Below, in pieces: positions 33,126 to 44,969 of a stretch of DNA of 64,000 bases. Each line of letters begins with the position of its first letter. The stretch's first letter is position 1. Below the pieces are notes generated by a model that was given only the letters and a program-made list of their open reading frames with translations, did no database searches and was not told the DNA's origin. Position numbers and translations under genes: made by a program. The stretch covers positions 18,494,088-18,558,087 of the forward strand of contig NC_084811.1 in NCBI RefSeq assembly GCF_963583255.1, written 5' to 3'. Source of the DNA: Pyrus communis (Eukaryota; Streptophyta; Magnoliopsida; Rosales; Rosaceae).

Positions 33126-34875
33126 TGTAATACCTTGAAATTTTAAAATAGGTGGAGTAAATCGAGAATAAATATATTTATGGTTATGAAAATTTGATTA
33201 GAGAAATTTTAGAATTTTGTTTCCGGGATTTATTATAATTTACGTCGGAAAATTTATCGATAAGTGGAAAAGATGAAAATGCCCCTAGTTGACTAAACGT
33301 AATTTTACGAGGATGTATTTTATCCTCATATATTTGATCATATTTCTTGACATATTTGGATAGAGGATGATTCCACAAGCATGTAGGCAAAAATCGTTCG
33401 ACAAATAGAGTTATAACAAATGAAATAGAAACGAACGAAAGTAAGGGCAAAATAGTCATTTTGCCATGAATCTAGAAAGCTCCAGATTTGATTGGCGGTG
33501 TGTTTTGGTGGAAATATGCCACGTGAAGAGTTCTAGAAGAAGGGGGAAAGAGAGGAAGAGCCGAAGGGGGAAAGGAAGAAAGGAGGAAAAAAGAAGGGGT
33601 GAGGGTCGGGGAGAGTTCTGGAAGAAAGAGGGAGAAGAAGAAAAAGAACAAGAAGAACAAGAAGAAAGAAAGAAAGAAAAAATGAAGGGGACTTCAACCC
33701 AAATTGGTTCAAACCCTGCAACCTTCTCTATTATCTCTTTCACTTTACATGACCATCTCCGACTTCTCATGTTTGGTTTTCAGAGAAGATAGTAAACAGG
33801 AGGAGCAAGAAGTTGTGAGTGGGTTAGATTTGGATACTAAACTGGTAAGGCTACAATTCTCCAATTCACATCCCTTTCATCTGTGTTTGTTAATTAGTTT
33901 GAATTTTATTGGGCATCTTGGTTGTACTTTATACCCACATCATAAGTGTTTTAATTCCTTAATCTTTGTACCAGTTTTGAATTGGAATTAGAATTTTTTT
34001 TCAAGAAGATCCTTAGAGAAAGACCAACTGTCATGAATTATTGCTTGCCTTATTTCCAGCATAGTAATTTTGAAGAAGAAGACAAGAATGAATAATTTAG
34101 TAATGCATATGATGGAATTATCTACCTGGGAAATGCAATGCTTCACATTGTCAACGTTTATCTTCTCTCCTAAATTCTTCTTACCATTAAATTTTGAATC
34201 TTGGTCCATTTAATTAGGTACAAGAAGCTCAATACTTTCCAGTAAATGATTTTGTCATCTTTCTAACTTGATATTATGTGCTTGTTTTTGTATATTTGGA
34301 AAGATATATGCTCATTGATAAAAGAAGGGTTGTGTAGTTAAGTGTCCTTACATTTGAGGGTTAAAGTCTCAAACTTGGATTGTGGTGCCAATAAAAATTG
34401 TTGAGTTTATTTCAAACAATGGAGCTGAATGAGACATCATAAACTACTTGGTAATGATATTGTGATTACTACTTGCAAGCATTGAGTTGTATGGCTTTAG
34501 CGTCACTACGAAGGATATCCAAAAAGAAAACATTAGGTTCTTCATAAGAATTCAGGAGATTTAAAAGTCGGTGAATTACGAAAGGCTTAATCCTGCTCAA
34601 GGGTACGTAGGCAGTCTAACAGAGGTTAGATGCAACCTTAAATAATTGAGATTAATCTTTTTGTTGGGAATTTGATTTAAGAAAAGAAATTTGGTGAATT
34701 ATCAGAAAATTTAATCTTATGTTTTTGGTAAGTAAATTTTGGTTATAGATTTTGTGAGTGATTAAGAAATTTAAATAAAGAATTGTGATTAATGGTAGTT
34801 AGATAAACAAGAGTTTAATTTGGCCTATCAAAGAAATTATTTTTCGAAATAAAATTTTCGGGTCAGGGCATTACA
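33126..34875 (+). mobile_element. Solo LTR, chromovirus (Del/Tekay)-like
   Basis: The sequence starts TGTAATACCTTGAAATTTT and ends GGGTCAGGGCATTACA, with perfect GGCAC duplications at 33121-33125 and 34876-34880. It contains the CGAAAGGCTTAATCC...GGGTACGTAGGCAG...TAGATGCAACC block shared with 4980-5065. There is no internal coding region, so it formed by LTR-LTR recombination after inserting in the RTE LINE. Confidence 0.9.
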
Positions 34876-34880
34876 GGCAC

Positions 34881-35570
34881 TTCAAGGTCTTGTTCTTTTT
34901 TCTCTTTCTTTTGATATGTACATCTATCACCAACAAGTGATGTTGATTAGCCAAGCTCTCTCCCGGTATGACTTTGCAATCCTTACAAGTTATACAATCA
35001 CAAGTTCTTCTCTTTTCTTTAAGAAGGTGTTGGCTAAGCAGAGATCATATGCCATTGCAAAATCCAAGATGGCTTCCATATCCTCGTTTCTCTCCCCAAA
35101 ACCATGGCCACCATGAAAACCTCTATAGTTGCATGTCTCCTTGCCCACATGTCCATTTAAATCTCCTCCAATAAATACCTTCTCCATCTGAGCGATTCCT
35201 TACACCAAGTCTTCAAGGTCTTCCCAAAATTTTTCCTTCAAACTAGTATCCAACCCTACTTGAGGTGTGTACACACTAATCACATTGATGAGTTATTGTA
35301 CTATTGCCATAATTCTATCTCCTACCCTCTTGACATCTACAACATCTTGTGTCGGGGTCTTGCCCACGATGATACCAACACCATCGTTCTATTTGTGCCT
35401 GAATACCAAAGTTTAAAACCTGAGTTTTCAAGATCTTTTGCCTTAAGATCCAACCCACTTAGTTTCTTGGAGGCACATAATACTTATCCTTCTCTTCACC
35501 TTCGCTTCCACTACTTCTATAGATTTTCCTGTTAAAGTTCCTATATTCCATGTTCTTAAATTCATTCTAC
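34881..35570 (-). pseudogene. RTE LINE apurinic-type endonuclease remnant
   Basis: The frame 35187-34990 encodes VFIGGDLNGHVGKE, then GFHGGHGFGERNED and LDFAMAYDLCLANTFLKKRE, the GDLNGH metal/catalytic motif region of EEP-fold LINE endonucleases (often mislabelled craniofacial development protein 2-like in plants). Upstream parts are frameshifted. Confidence 0.75.
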
Positions 35571-36285
35571 TCTCTTAAACTCTACCCTCATGTCCTAGCT
35601 TCTTCGCCTTCCCCCGTCTAATAAGGTCAAAGTACTTCCTTTGTGTGTCCTGTTTAAAGTTGATAGGAGCAGATACTTCCAAACAACTTTGAGTGGAGTC
35701 ATTCAAAAAAAAAAGTTTTTATGGCCCCTCTTGCTCATTTAACACTACATCCGGGCACTGATGGAGATACAACGACCCTTACTCACTTATGTCTGTGCTC
35801 AAGCCACACATCACGCCATTTACGGGTGACAACCTAGCTTTAGCACAATTTCATTTAGGATTCATTATCATAAGGATTTGACGTAATATAGGAGTGCAGG
35901 CTATCGACTACATGACGCCCTCCCCCTCCTCCTTTATCCGGGCTTGGGACCGGAAATGTAAGATAAACTTACACAAGCGGAGTTTCAATGGCTAAAACAA
36001 ATATAAAAAATTATTTAGTTTACAATTCATTCAAAAACTCTATATATACCTATGTATTTGTTCAGACATCCACGCCAAATTCACTTTTATCAGAATATAA
36101 ATATTTTTAGGTTAAAATGTTCATAAAAATAAAGGTAATTTAGCCAAACATCAATAAAAACTTTACTATTGAATCATTTATCAATGACATTTTTTATTTT
36201 GGACTTAATCAATGATTTACTTTTATTAATTAAAGATAGGTCAATCATGATTTATGTCGTTTTACACATATAGAACTTGACTCTT

Positions 36286-36476
36286 AAGTGCATTTTTGTT
36301 CAACACCCTCAAGTGGTGGTAATGCTCACCACCCTATTTATCACAGTTATATAAGTTTGAATTTTGAGATTTGTGCCTATCAACTACACAAATCTTGAAA
36401 TTCAAACTCATCTAACGATGATAAATAAGGTGGTGAGCATACACCATAATTTATGGTGGTGAGCAAAAATGCTCCC
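36286..36476. mobile_element. Mutator-like fold-back MITE
   Basis: The two halves are inverted copies (GCATTTTTG, GCTCACCACC, TTATTTATCA, GTTTGAATTT, AGATTTGTG in each arm) with a centre near 36385. Perfect 10-bp flanks CTTGACTCTT (36276-36285; 36477-36486) fit the 9-10 bp duplications of Mutator-like elements. Confidence 0.85.
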
Positions 36477-36879
36477 CTTGACTCTTTTATCCTTCTCTCT
36501 TTCTCTCTCGCTATGTATGCCACATGGACTTTAAGTCCTTATAAATTAGTTAGAGCTTATAGTTAATGTTGGAAAAACATCAACAACAACAATAATAAAT
36601 ATTTAAAAATTCTAAAATTTCTCCTTTGGCTTGCATTCCTGTGTCCTAATATCTATGTCACATCATCCTCGTTCGCTCCCAATCTTAGATACATTTACAG
36701 AAAAACTTAATAAATATTTAAAAATGAACAAGTATACATGAATCAATAGACTTTAATCATTGAATTTCCTTTACTTGATCGAACAACCCAAAATTCAGTT
36801 ATTTCAACTACATCAAGCGATATATTAGACGAATTCTTTACGGAATAACAGAAATTCAAAACCAAAAAAGTTCTACAGT

Positions 36880-37240
36880 CAGCAATTCAAAGCCAGGAAA
36901 CAGACAATACGTTGCAGTGTGTGAATCTAACTGTGAAAGACAGAACAAGAAATGGGCACTGCATTGTAGTGTCTGAATCCAAATGTAAAAATCAGGAGTT
37001 GCGTGAGGTGCAAAGTTCGCAAGACATGTGAGTGATGAAAAAATAAAAACTGGAAACAAACATTTCACCACAACGTCTGAATCAAAAAATAAAAAATAGA
37101 AACATGAAATAGACATTATAATTGTCTGAATCCAAATGTAAAATGGGCACATTGGACGCATGTGAGTGATGGATAAAACGAAACTAGGAAATGGGCATTG
37201 TAACGCAACGTCTGAATCTAAATGTAAAAAAAGAATCAAG
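36880..37240. repeat. Imperfect minisatellite-like repeat
   Basis: A motif like GGGCATTGTAACGCAACGTCTGAATCTAAATGTAAAA recurs about five times (near 36905, 36957, 37060, 37110, 37196) with variable spacing and GTGAGTGATG segments between. No coding meaning was found; the long minus-strand frame across it is a by-product. Confidence 0.55.
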
Positions 37241-37310
37241 AAACATACGCTAATATGTATTGACCTATTCTAAATTATGAAAAATATGAGAAAGGGAGTG
37301 TCTCTTGTTG

Positions 37311-38967
37311 GAGAACAACTTATGTGGGGCTTGGCTTGCCACTATACTTTGATGAGTGGCACTACAGTCCACTTAAAACTCGTCACGTGGCAACTATTAA
37401 ATATAATCATTTATCATTCTTTTTATAATAATTCTCATAATTATTTTTCCTACTAATTAATATGTCATGAGATCAATCTAATTGTTCTTTTTCTTCTTCT
37501 TCTTCTCCCCTCTGTCATTTTTCTTCCCAAAATTTCCTTGTCATCTTCTTCCCCCCCCACCGTTTCTCCTCTCTCTAAATACAAACATGTAGACTCGAAT
37601 CAAATACCCTCAAAGCATGATGACACAATATGCACTTAGCTTCAAACATTTTACAAGAGCTGGAAACCATATATATCACATCCCGGCCCGGGGCGGATCA
37701 CTTCCCGGGCCCGCTCCACCACCGTAGCACGATATTGTCCGCTTTGGGCTTACCATTCCCTCACGGTTTTGTTTTTGGGAACTCACGAGCAACTTCCCAG
37801 TGGGTCACCCATCATGGGATTGCTCTAGCCCCCTTCTCGCTTAACTTCGGAGTTCCTACGGAACCCGAAGCCAGTGAGCTCCCAAAAGGCCTCGTGCTAG
37901 GTAGGGATGAGAATATACATTTAAGGATCACTCCCCTGGGCGATGTGGGATGTCACAATCCACCCCCCCCTTAGGGGCCCGATACCAATTTGTCACATCT
38001 CTGCCCAGGGGCGATGTTAGGCTCTGATACCAATTTGTCACATCTCGGCCCAGGGGGGACCAGTTCCCGGGCCCGCTCCACCACCGTAGCACGATATTGT
38101 CCGCTTTGGGCTTACCATTCCCTCACGGTTTTCTTTTTGGGAACTCACGAGCAACTTCCCAGTGGGTCACCCATCATGGGATTGCTCTAGCCCCCTTCTC
38201 GCTTAACTTCGGAGTTTCTACGGAACCCGAAGCCAATGAGCTCCCAAAAGGCCTCGTGCTAGGTAGGGATGAGAATATACATTTAAGGATCACTCCCCTG
38301 GGCGATGTGGGATGTCACAATATAGATCGAAGTATGAGAGATAAACTCAATTGTGTTCCCTCTTTTATGACCTTCTTCGGTTGCTTATACATAGTAACTC
38401 CTTCATTACTGACTTCTCTTAGCCTTAATGTCAAACAACTCATGTAATCAATTTTAAAGAACTTGAATATTTTATCGGTTGCTTTCCATTATAAAAGTGA
38501 AAACTCATGGGAAAAAATTGCAATCAAATTTAAATTCAACATAATTAGCCAAACTTGAAACAAAAAATTACATGAGATCAATCAAAAGAGGGATGAGATA
38601 GGAAACCAATGCTCAGACCAGATTTTCGAATGTGGATAAAGGCAGGCCAAACAAGGAGAGAAGAAAGTGAAGACTCACGACAAAAAATAAACTCTTTAGA
38701 TTGATCCTGCTATATTTGGGGTGCATAACTTTCTTAAAAAAAAAAAAATTGGAAAGAAAAAAAAGGGGGAAAAGAAGAAAAAGTTGAATCATTAGATTGA
38801 TCTTATGTTGTATATTAATTGGTAGGAAAAATAATTATGAGAATTGTACATATAAAAGAATGATAAAAAATTATATGTAAGACTTGCCACGTGGAGAGTT
38901 TTAAGTGGATTATAGTGCCACTCAGCAAAGTTCAGCGGCAAACCAAGCCCTACACAACTTTTTCTCC
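37311..38967. mobile_element. Long-TIR DNA element hosting Cassandra
   Basis: About 170-240 bp at the left (GGAGAACAACTTATGTGGGG, then CTTGCCAC, GTGGCACTACAGTCCACTTAAA, CTCATAATTATTTTTCC, GATCAATCTAAT) recur inverted at 38690-38967. The intervening DNA is about 1.2 kb, of which 646 bp is Cassandra. Long TIRs without transposase suggest a non-autonomous Mutator-type element. Clean target duplications were not found; only CTTGT is shared outside. Confidence 0.65.
37674..38319 (-). mobile_element. Cassandra TRIM, complete, with rearranged interior
   Basis: In minus orientation, LTRs are 38036-38319 and 37674-37957 (284 bp each), flanked by perfect ATATA duplications (37669-37673; 38320-38324). 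The interior is unusual: a second TACCAATTTGTCACATC (PBS plus LTR end) and part of the LTR head occur inside it (37983-38010) before the regular PBS. The large plus-strand frames over it are antisense read-through of a non-coding element. Confidence 0.95.
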
Positions 38968-39895
38968 ACTTGTAGTGGGTGCCAGCTGTAATGGCGGATT
39001 CTGTAATTTTTTGTTTATTTTGAATGCATTTAAGTGTCATAATACATTATTGACCTATTTATAATTAATATAAATATTGTTTATTGCCAATATTGTAACC
39101 TTTTATCGATTTTATACAAAATCACCCTAAATAAGTTATGATAATCTACATAAATTTTATTTTAAAAATAGTTTCAGAAAAAAATAATTAGCCTAAATAC
39201 ATTTTAATAATCTCAGCTAAAATTTTAGCTCAAAATTATTAGAGCAAAAAAATTATTTTTGGATTAAAACTTAAATTTTATAAATTTTAAATTTTAAATT
39301 TTAAAAATGTGGGAGAAAAATCTCAATTCTAAAATAATGTCCTATTTTTTTTAGAGTGATGTTATTCTCACTGCAATGTCTTATCTTCCCATCCATCATT
39401 TAATAAATTTTTTAATTACAAATTTGTCCATTTGCAAAAAAGATTGATAAGGACATTAATTATCTTGTTTTGGTTAATTCAAAAAAAAGGTTGGGCATGA
39501 GAGACAATTTGTCTACATTAAACCCTAACTCATATTTTCATCTCATTTCATTCAAAGAAAGTAAAAAAAATATCAATGAACTTAGAAGATGACTTTTTCA
39601 TTGAAGAGGTGGAAGATGACGCTTCTACGGAAGAGGTAGAAGATTATGTTTCCATTGAAAATGTAGAAGAATAATTTGTGTGTGGGTCATTTGAATTTGT
39701 CCATCGTATTTTTTAATTTGTCGTTGTCGAATTCTTTTGAAATTGGATACTTCCGTCGTTTCCATTTGAATTTGCAGATCTTACTGGTTTTCATTTATAT
39801 ATTATTTGTTTATATTTTTTAAGAGACAATTTATAATTTCACATGTATGTGTATATTAAAGGTTATTTTGAGAATAATAGTGGGTGGAGAAATAG
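38968..39895. other. Unassigned AT-rich sequence
   Basis: No family was recognised. The only coding hint is a 32-codon acidic frame at 39576-39674 (MNLEDDFFIEEVEDD, then a repeat of EEVED). A segment near 39390 (CTTATCTTCCCATCCATC) is loosely matched, inverted, just right of the Copia at 46990-47010, so the Copia may have split an older MITE. Confidence 0.35.
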
Positions 39896-40120
39896 CATTT
39901 TTTGCAATCCTATTAGATTAGAAATGTGATTGTGTAAATCCTAGTATATCTTGGAATATCTCTTATATTCCTATTAGGAGTAGATTACCTATTAAATTTT
40001 GTAATCCTAAGGGCAAAGGTTTTACCTATCCTACTGTTATAAATAAAGGAACAATGAGATGAAATAATAGACACCCTCAATTACACATCTCTCTCTTTCT
40101 CTCTATCTATGCCGCACCCC

Positions 40121-41113
40121 TGTCACATCCCGGCCCGGGGCGGATCACTTCCTGGGCCCGCTCCACCACCGTAGCATGATATTGTCCGCTTTGGGCTTAC
40201 CATTCCCTCACGGTTTTGTTTTTGGGAACTCACGAGCAACTTCCCAGTGGGTCACCCATCCTGGGATTGCTCTAGCCCCCTTCTCGCTTAACTTCGGAGT
40301 TCCTACAGAACCTGAAGCCAGTGAGCTCCCAAAAGGCCTCGTGCTAGGTAAGGATGAGAATATACATTTAAGGATCACTCCCCTGGGCGATGTGGGATGT
40401 CACAATCCACCCCCCTTAGGGGCCCGACGTCCTCGTCGGCACATTTCCGGCCAGGGATTGGCTCTGATACCAATTGTCACATCCCGGCCCAGGGCGGATC
40501 ACTTCCCGGGCCCGCTCCACCACCGTAGCACGATATTGTCCGCTTTGGGCTTACCATTCCCTCACGGTTTTGTTTTTGGGAACTCACGAGCAACTTCCCA
40601 GTGGGTCACCCATCATGGGATTGCTCTAGCCCTCTTCTCGCTTAACTTCGGAGTTCCTACGGAACCCGAAGCCAGTGAGCTCCCAAAAGGCCTCGTGCTA
40701 GGTAAGGATGGGAATATACATTTAAGGATCACTCCCCTGGCCGATGTGGGATGTCACAATCCACCCCCCTTAGGGGCCCGACGTCCTCGTCGGCACACAC
40801 GCGGCCAGGGTTAGGCTCTGATACCAATTTGTCACATCCCGGCCCGGGGCGGATCACTTCCTGGGCCCGCTCCACCACCGTAGCATGATATTGTCCGCTT
40901 TGGGCTTACCATTCCCTCACGGTTTTGTTTTTGGGAACTCACGAGCAACTTCCCAGTGGGTCACCCATCCTGGGATTGCTCTAGCCCCCTTCTCGCTTAA
41001 CTTCGGAGTTCCTACGGAACCCGAAGCCAGTGAGCTCCCAAAAGGCCTCGTGCTAGGTAAGGATGGGAATATACATTTAAGGATCACTCCCCTGGGCGAT
41101 GTGGGATGTCACA
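40121..41113 (-). mobile_element. Cassandra array with three LTRs and two interiors
   Basis: Three 284-bp LTRs (40121-40404, 40475-40758, 40830-41113) alternate with two interiors of about 70 bp, each with PBS and purine tract, all in minus orientation. The array lies inside the 5' LTR of the Copia element. The uninserted 3' LTR shows the empty site (GCACCCCTTTCTC near 46896). The target duplication is ACCCC (40116-40120; 41113-41117, sharing the terminal A). Counting by eye, outer LTRs share six variants against the middle LTR and differ from each other at three sites. Confidence 0.95.
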
Positions 41114-41494
41114 CCCCTCTCTCTCTCTAACCTCCATAATTGTTCAGTAAATTATGCTTACAACACGTTATTAGCACGCTCTTGATGCTGCGCTAAAGAG
41201 AGTTTATTCTTCAATCAAGGGAGTGTTACGTTTTAATCATTATTTTTGTGATTAATTTATTGTTTTGAATTGATCTACATGTTAGTAATTCAATTTAATT
41301 TTTATTTGTTGAACGTGATACAACGCATTGGAGATGAAATTCCGGTTTTCTGAGAAAGATCTTCTACAAATTCAAAGGCTTTTGTTGTTTTCTATCAATT
41401 AGGTACGCTTAAAATAAAGGAAGATATTTGAAACGATCTTGAAGTATGAAAACATTTCTCATGATGCATGAACCCCTTACATTTATATTTACCT

Positions 41495-41498
<4 letters not shown>

Positions 41499-41532
<34 letters not shown>
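41499..41532. repeat. (AT)n microsatellite
   Basis: An alternating AT run of about 34 bp in the Copia leader. Confidence 0.9.
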
Positions 41533-41535
<3 letters not shown>

Positions 41536-43474
41536 ATATTTTTCATACATTTGTCAATATATATATTTGTTTCATGCATTACGCAATTTTTGCTATGTGG
41601 AATTTGTGAGTCAAAGAATCAAAAGAAAATAAAAGCATGATTTTTTTTGGGTTTTGAAAACCATAAAAAAGGGCAAATCCTTATGAAAAAAAAGGGGGGG
41701 GGGGTGGGGGAAATAGTCGCACTGACTTATATGTGCATCATTGTGACGTCACTGTGAGGCAGCACCTTTATTGGGATTTGCTGCATGCTTGGACCAAGCC
41801 CCTTGCCTGCGTTTGACTTGCTGGGCTTACTGCCCTTCCATACCCACAGAGCCAACACCTTTTTTTTTCGCGGGGCTCCCTCACAATCCAGCTCGCATTA
41901 GACCAAGCCAGCCAGGCTTGTCCCGTGAACTCGGCCCAACCAACTCGCCTGCAAACTTTTGTTTGCTGGGCTTGTATGGCGCCAAACTGAAGCCAGCGAA
42001 GCTGGGCTTCCTTCGCACCGTGGTCCAAAGCAGCAGCTTAACGCTGCCGAGCTCTAACCCCTTCCCTTGGCCCGCTAAACCTGTAGCCATTATGGACTGC
42101 ACAACATTCCATTCAAAGACTTATGCCCAAAGCATTATCAATGGAAATACCTCCTGAATAAAGATTTCATGGCTCTTTGGCTCGCTCCTCCGGACCGTGT
42201 GATCATGCGACATATTGCCCAAAGCACACCATGATTACGTCCATGAATGAATACAATTCTGAAGTTCATAAATCCGATCGAATTTTGACTGAAGAATATT
42301 TTTCTCGTCCTTTCATGTTTCTAACTCACCCCTGAAGCAGCAGTGTAGAAAGCGGAAGTTTACCTCATAAGCTGAAGTTTACCCCATTCTCGGATCTGAT
42401 TACTTCCATAAACGTGAGAGAAATGTATGGACCCAGTTTGGCTGGAGTCTACCAAATAGGTCGACCCAGTTCGGTCAAAGCCTACCGAATGGTGATGCAC
42501 TGCTTCGGCAGGGATACACCAAATGGCATATTCTCTTGCAATCCAATTTCAAGTTTGTTTTTACAACATATGGTAGAATCAGGGCCTGCCAAGGAATGGC
42601 ATCATGCCTGAAGCATGATCATTGGTGCCTAAGACCTAAAACTTCAACAATATGGGATAGTATTCCCAAACTTCAACCCTGCAGAATCTACTTCCGTCTT
42701 GATGGAATAGATCATTGGTTATGCATCTGTTCATACCTCTACCAATGTTGTTAAGGAGTACCATTCTAGTAGTCAATATATGAGACTAATTTTGCTCCAC
42801 CAAACATCGTTGGAAAAGCAGAATTTTGACACGGATGGCCTTGTTAGCCGAATCCCCTTGTAAACCATTTACTTTGTGAACATTTTTTCATGTTCTTGGA
42901 TTCAAGTTTGGTGTATGTTTTACTTATGGATAATCTTATTGATATTGTCCTCGAATATGAGTTAATTGAATTATATTTCTTAATACATGTGACCGATTCA
43001 ATTAAACACATGATTAAGTTGGAATGTGGGAAAGTTAGTTGTCTAGATGAATGCGTACTACGCACACTAACTTTACACCTAAATCACATCTCTAACAACG
43101 ACTTCAGGTATATCTAACCTGATTAAGAGCATTTAGCACGCTCCTCGTTGTATGGTACTGAATTACCATTTAAGGGACCTTAAATTCTCCCTGACGTTGA
43201 GTTTTTAAGGATATTCGAGATGACAATGATCATAAATGAAACCACCGAAGAAAATAGAGTGAAATATCTTTGCACCACCTCCAAAAATGAGCCTGAAGCT
43301 TTGATTTGGGGCCAATGGGTTGTCTCCCAACTAGGAATACACCACATGTGGCCGGCCTAGAGCCTGGTGATTGAGCAGTTTACTTGCCTTGACACGACCT
43401 TTTAGGACACTTTGGTCAAACAATAATGCTACAATGCATCTCCTTATCTGAAGTAAGGATATTATGTCTACAAG

Positions 43475-44225
43475 CACACTTTGCCAAGCATGCTCATTAG
43501 GGAAATTGATTTTCTATATCATTCCTCGCAAAGATACGACACGACTCTCTTTTCACAGTGGATTCAAGGGAATATACGTGGATTAATCCAACCAAAATGT
43601 GGACCATATAAATACTTACGGTTTTGGTTGATGAATCAACAAACTGGTCATATGTTTGTCCACACACATTGCTGCTAAACCTCATGGCCGATTAAGGGCT
43701 CACCACCTTACTTATCCCTTAAGGTCCGGGAGACTGGATAATGCCAGAGAGTTTGTACCGACGGTTTTCAATAAAGTATTGCATGTGTTTTGGGTTTATA
43801 ATTTGAACATCAAATTCCCATGTTCACCCTAAATAGCCTTACCTAGCGATCATAAGCGCAATTTAAATGATCGCCCGAATTCTGGTAAACATATCAAGTT
43901 TTCGGTTTTTGCCTATGGCTATGCAATTTTGTACGCAGCTATGTTGGTCCGCCTTGAGGCCCATTTCCGCCCAACCTATATGACGTTACAGTTGGTTACT
44001 GGGTATGAACCTGACGATTTTCGTATTTACGCATTTGGGTGTGCATTCTATGTGCCAAGTTGCGTCGCCGCAACGTACCACCATGGGTCCTCAAAGAAGG
44101 ATGTGTATTTTTTGTCGATCATGATTCTCCTTCACACTAGCTCTCTTAGAGCCCTTGCATGTAATCTCTTTACCGCACATTTACGGGTTGTCACTTTAAT
44201 GAGACAGTCTTCCCGCCGTTAGTGG
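43475..44225 (+). pseudogene. Copia integrase remnant
   Basis: The remnant reads IQGNIRGLIQPKCGPYKYL near 43560, a LDNAREF-like stretch near 43735, and then an open frame of 97 codons (43929-44222) with AAMLVRLEAHFRP, LQLVTGYEPDDFRIYAFGCA and FYVP, the conserved end of the integrase region of Copia polyproteins. Confidence 0.8.
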
Positions 44226-44969
44226 GAGATAAGAACATCAACGTTCTTGGAGAATGGCGCGAATTTGCGTGGACGTTACCCACTATGTCTCATCTTGATC
44301 CCCATACCGCACAAGTGTAATAAGCAAGTGCGATGAATTCTAGCTTTCAGAATGTTGTCCTAAACCCATGATCTAACTAAAGTGACGAGATCATATACCA
44401 GCTGTAAACATGCCTGCAAGGATAGACGTACTTAACGGATGTTGAGTCAACATCCCTAGAGGGTGTGCCGCCCCTGTTGGATGATTTGGACCCCCCTGTT
44501 AGATGGTCCGGTACACCGACGGATAGCCAATCAATCTATCTTGGCCTGGAGCACGACAGATGATTCGATTCATAATATTCACTTCCCTGGAAGAGGAAGA
44601 CATGGCACAACAATGAATCTAAACTCGATCGCTGTCTCAATCATTTCCATCTCATGAGATTAATCCAGATTTCTCCCAAAACTTAAAGTTCTTGGTCCAG
44701 TATACTAGTTTGGATGAGCTAAATGGAATTGAAATGAGATTATCATCGATGATGTTTTCACTTATATGGTAGCTACCGACATAAATGAAAAGCGACGATA
44801 TCGAACCATGTTCCATTGATTAAGTGACAATGTAGAACTGATTGGACAACTAAAGTTACAATCCATGTCAAATTCCTTACCAAAATGTGTATTGGACCTG
44901 CCATTCCTACACAGCCCAAGGTAACCCTGTTGTGTTAAAAGTGGGAAAGGAAGCGTTATGAGATGAATG

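Larger units (their letters stand above)
32770..35995 (-). mobile_element. RTE-type LINE, split by a solo LTR
   Basis: On the minus strand the sequence begins with the GC-rich plant RTE leader (ending AGCCCGGATAAAGGAGGAGG near 35940). It passes through endonuclease remnants at 35560-34881 and resumes at 33120-32770 with sequence from the endonuclease-RT linker (WWKEDVQKKK, KALYKDR, KKEAKK). The 1750 bp between are the solo LTR, with GGCAC duplicated on both sides. Reverse transcriptase is missing beyond 32770. Confidence 0.8.

Noticed and set aside
33456..33792. Long Lys/Glu-rich or Phe/Ser-rich frames on both strands
   Set aside because: They arise from a purine-rich tract inside a solo LTR; both strands are open for compositional reasons.
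37630..38447. Plus-strand open frames of 114-116 codons sharing a SALGLPFPHGF segment
   Set aside because: They are antisense read-through of Cassandra LTRs and recur at every copy; Cassandra is non-coding.
40176..40814. 212-codon frame across the Cassandra array
   Set aside because: Same repeat artefact; frame continuity comes from LTR copies of equal length.
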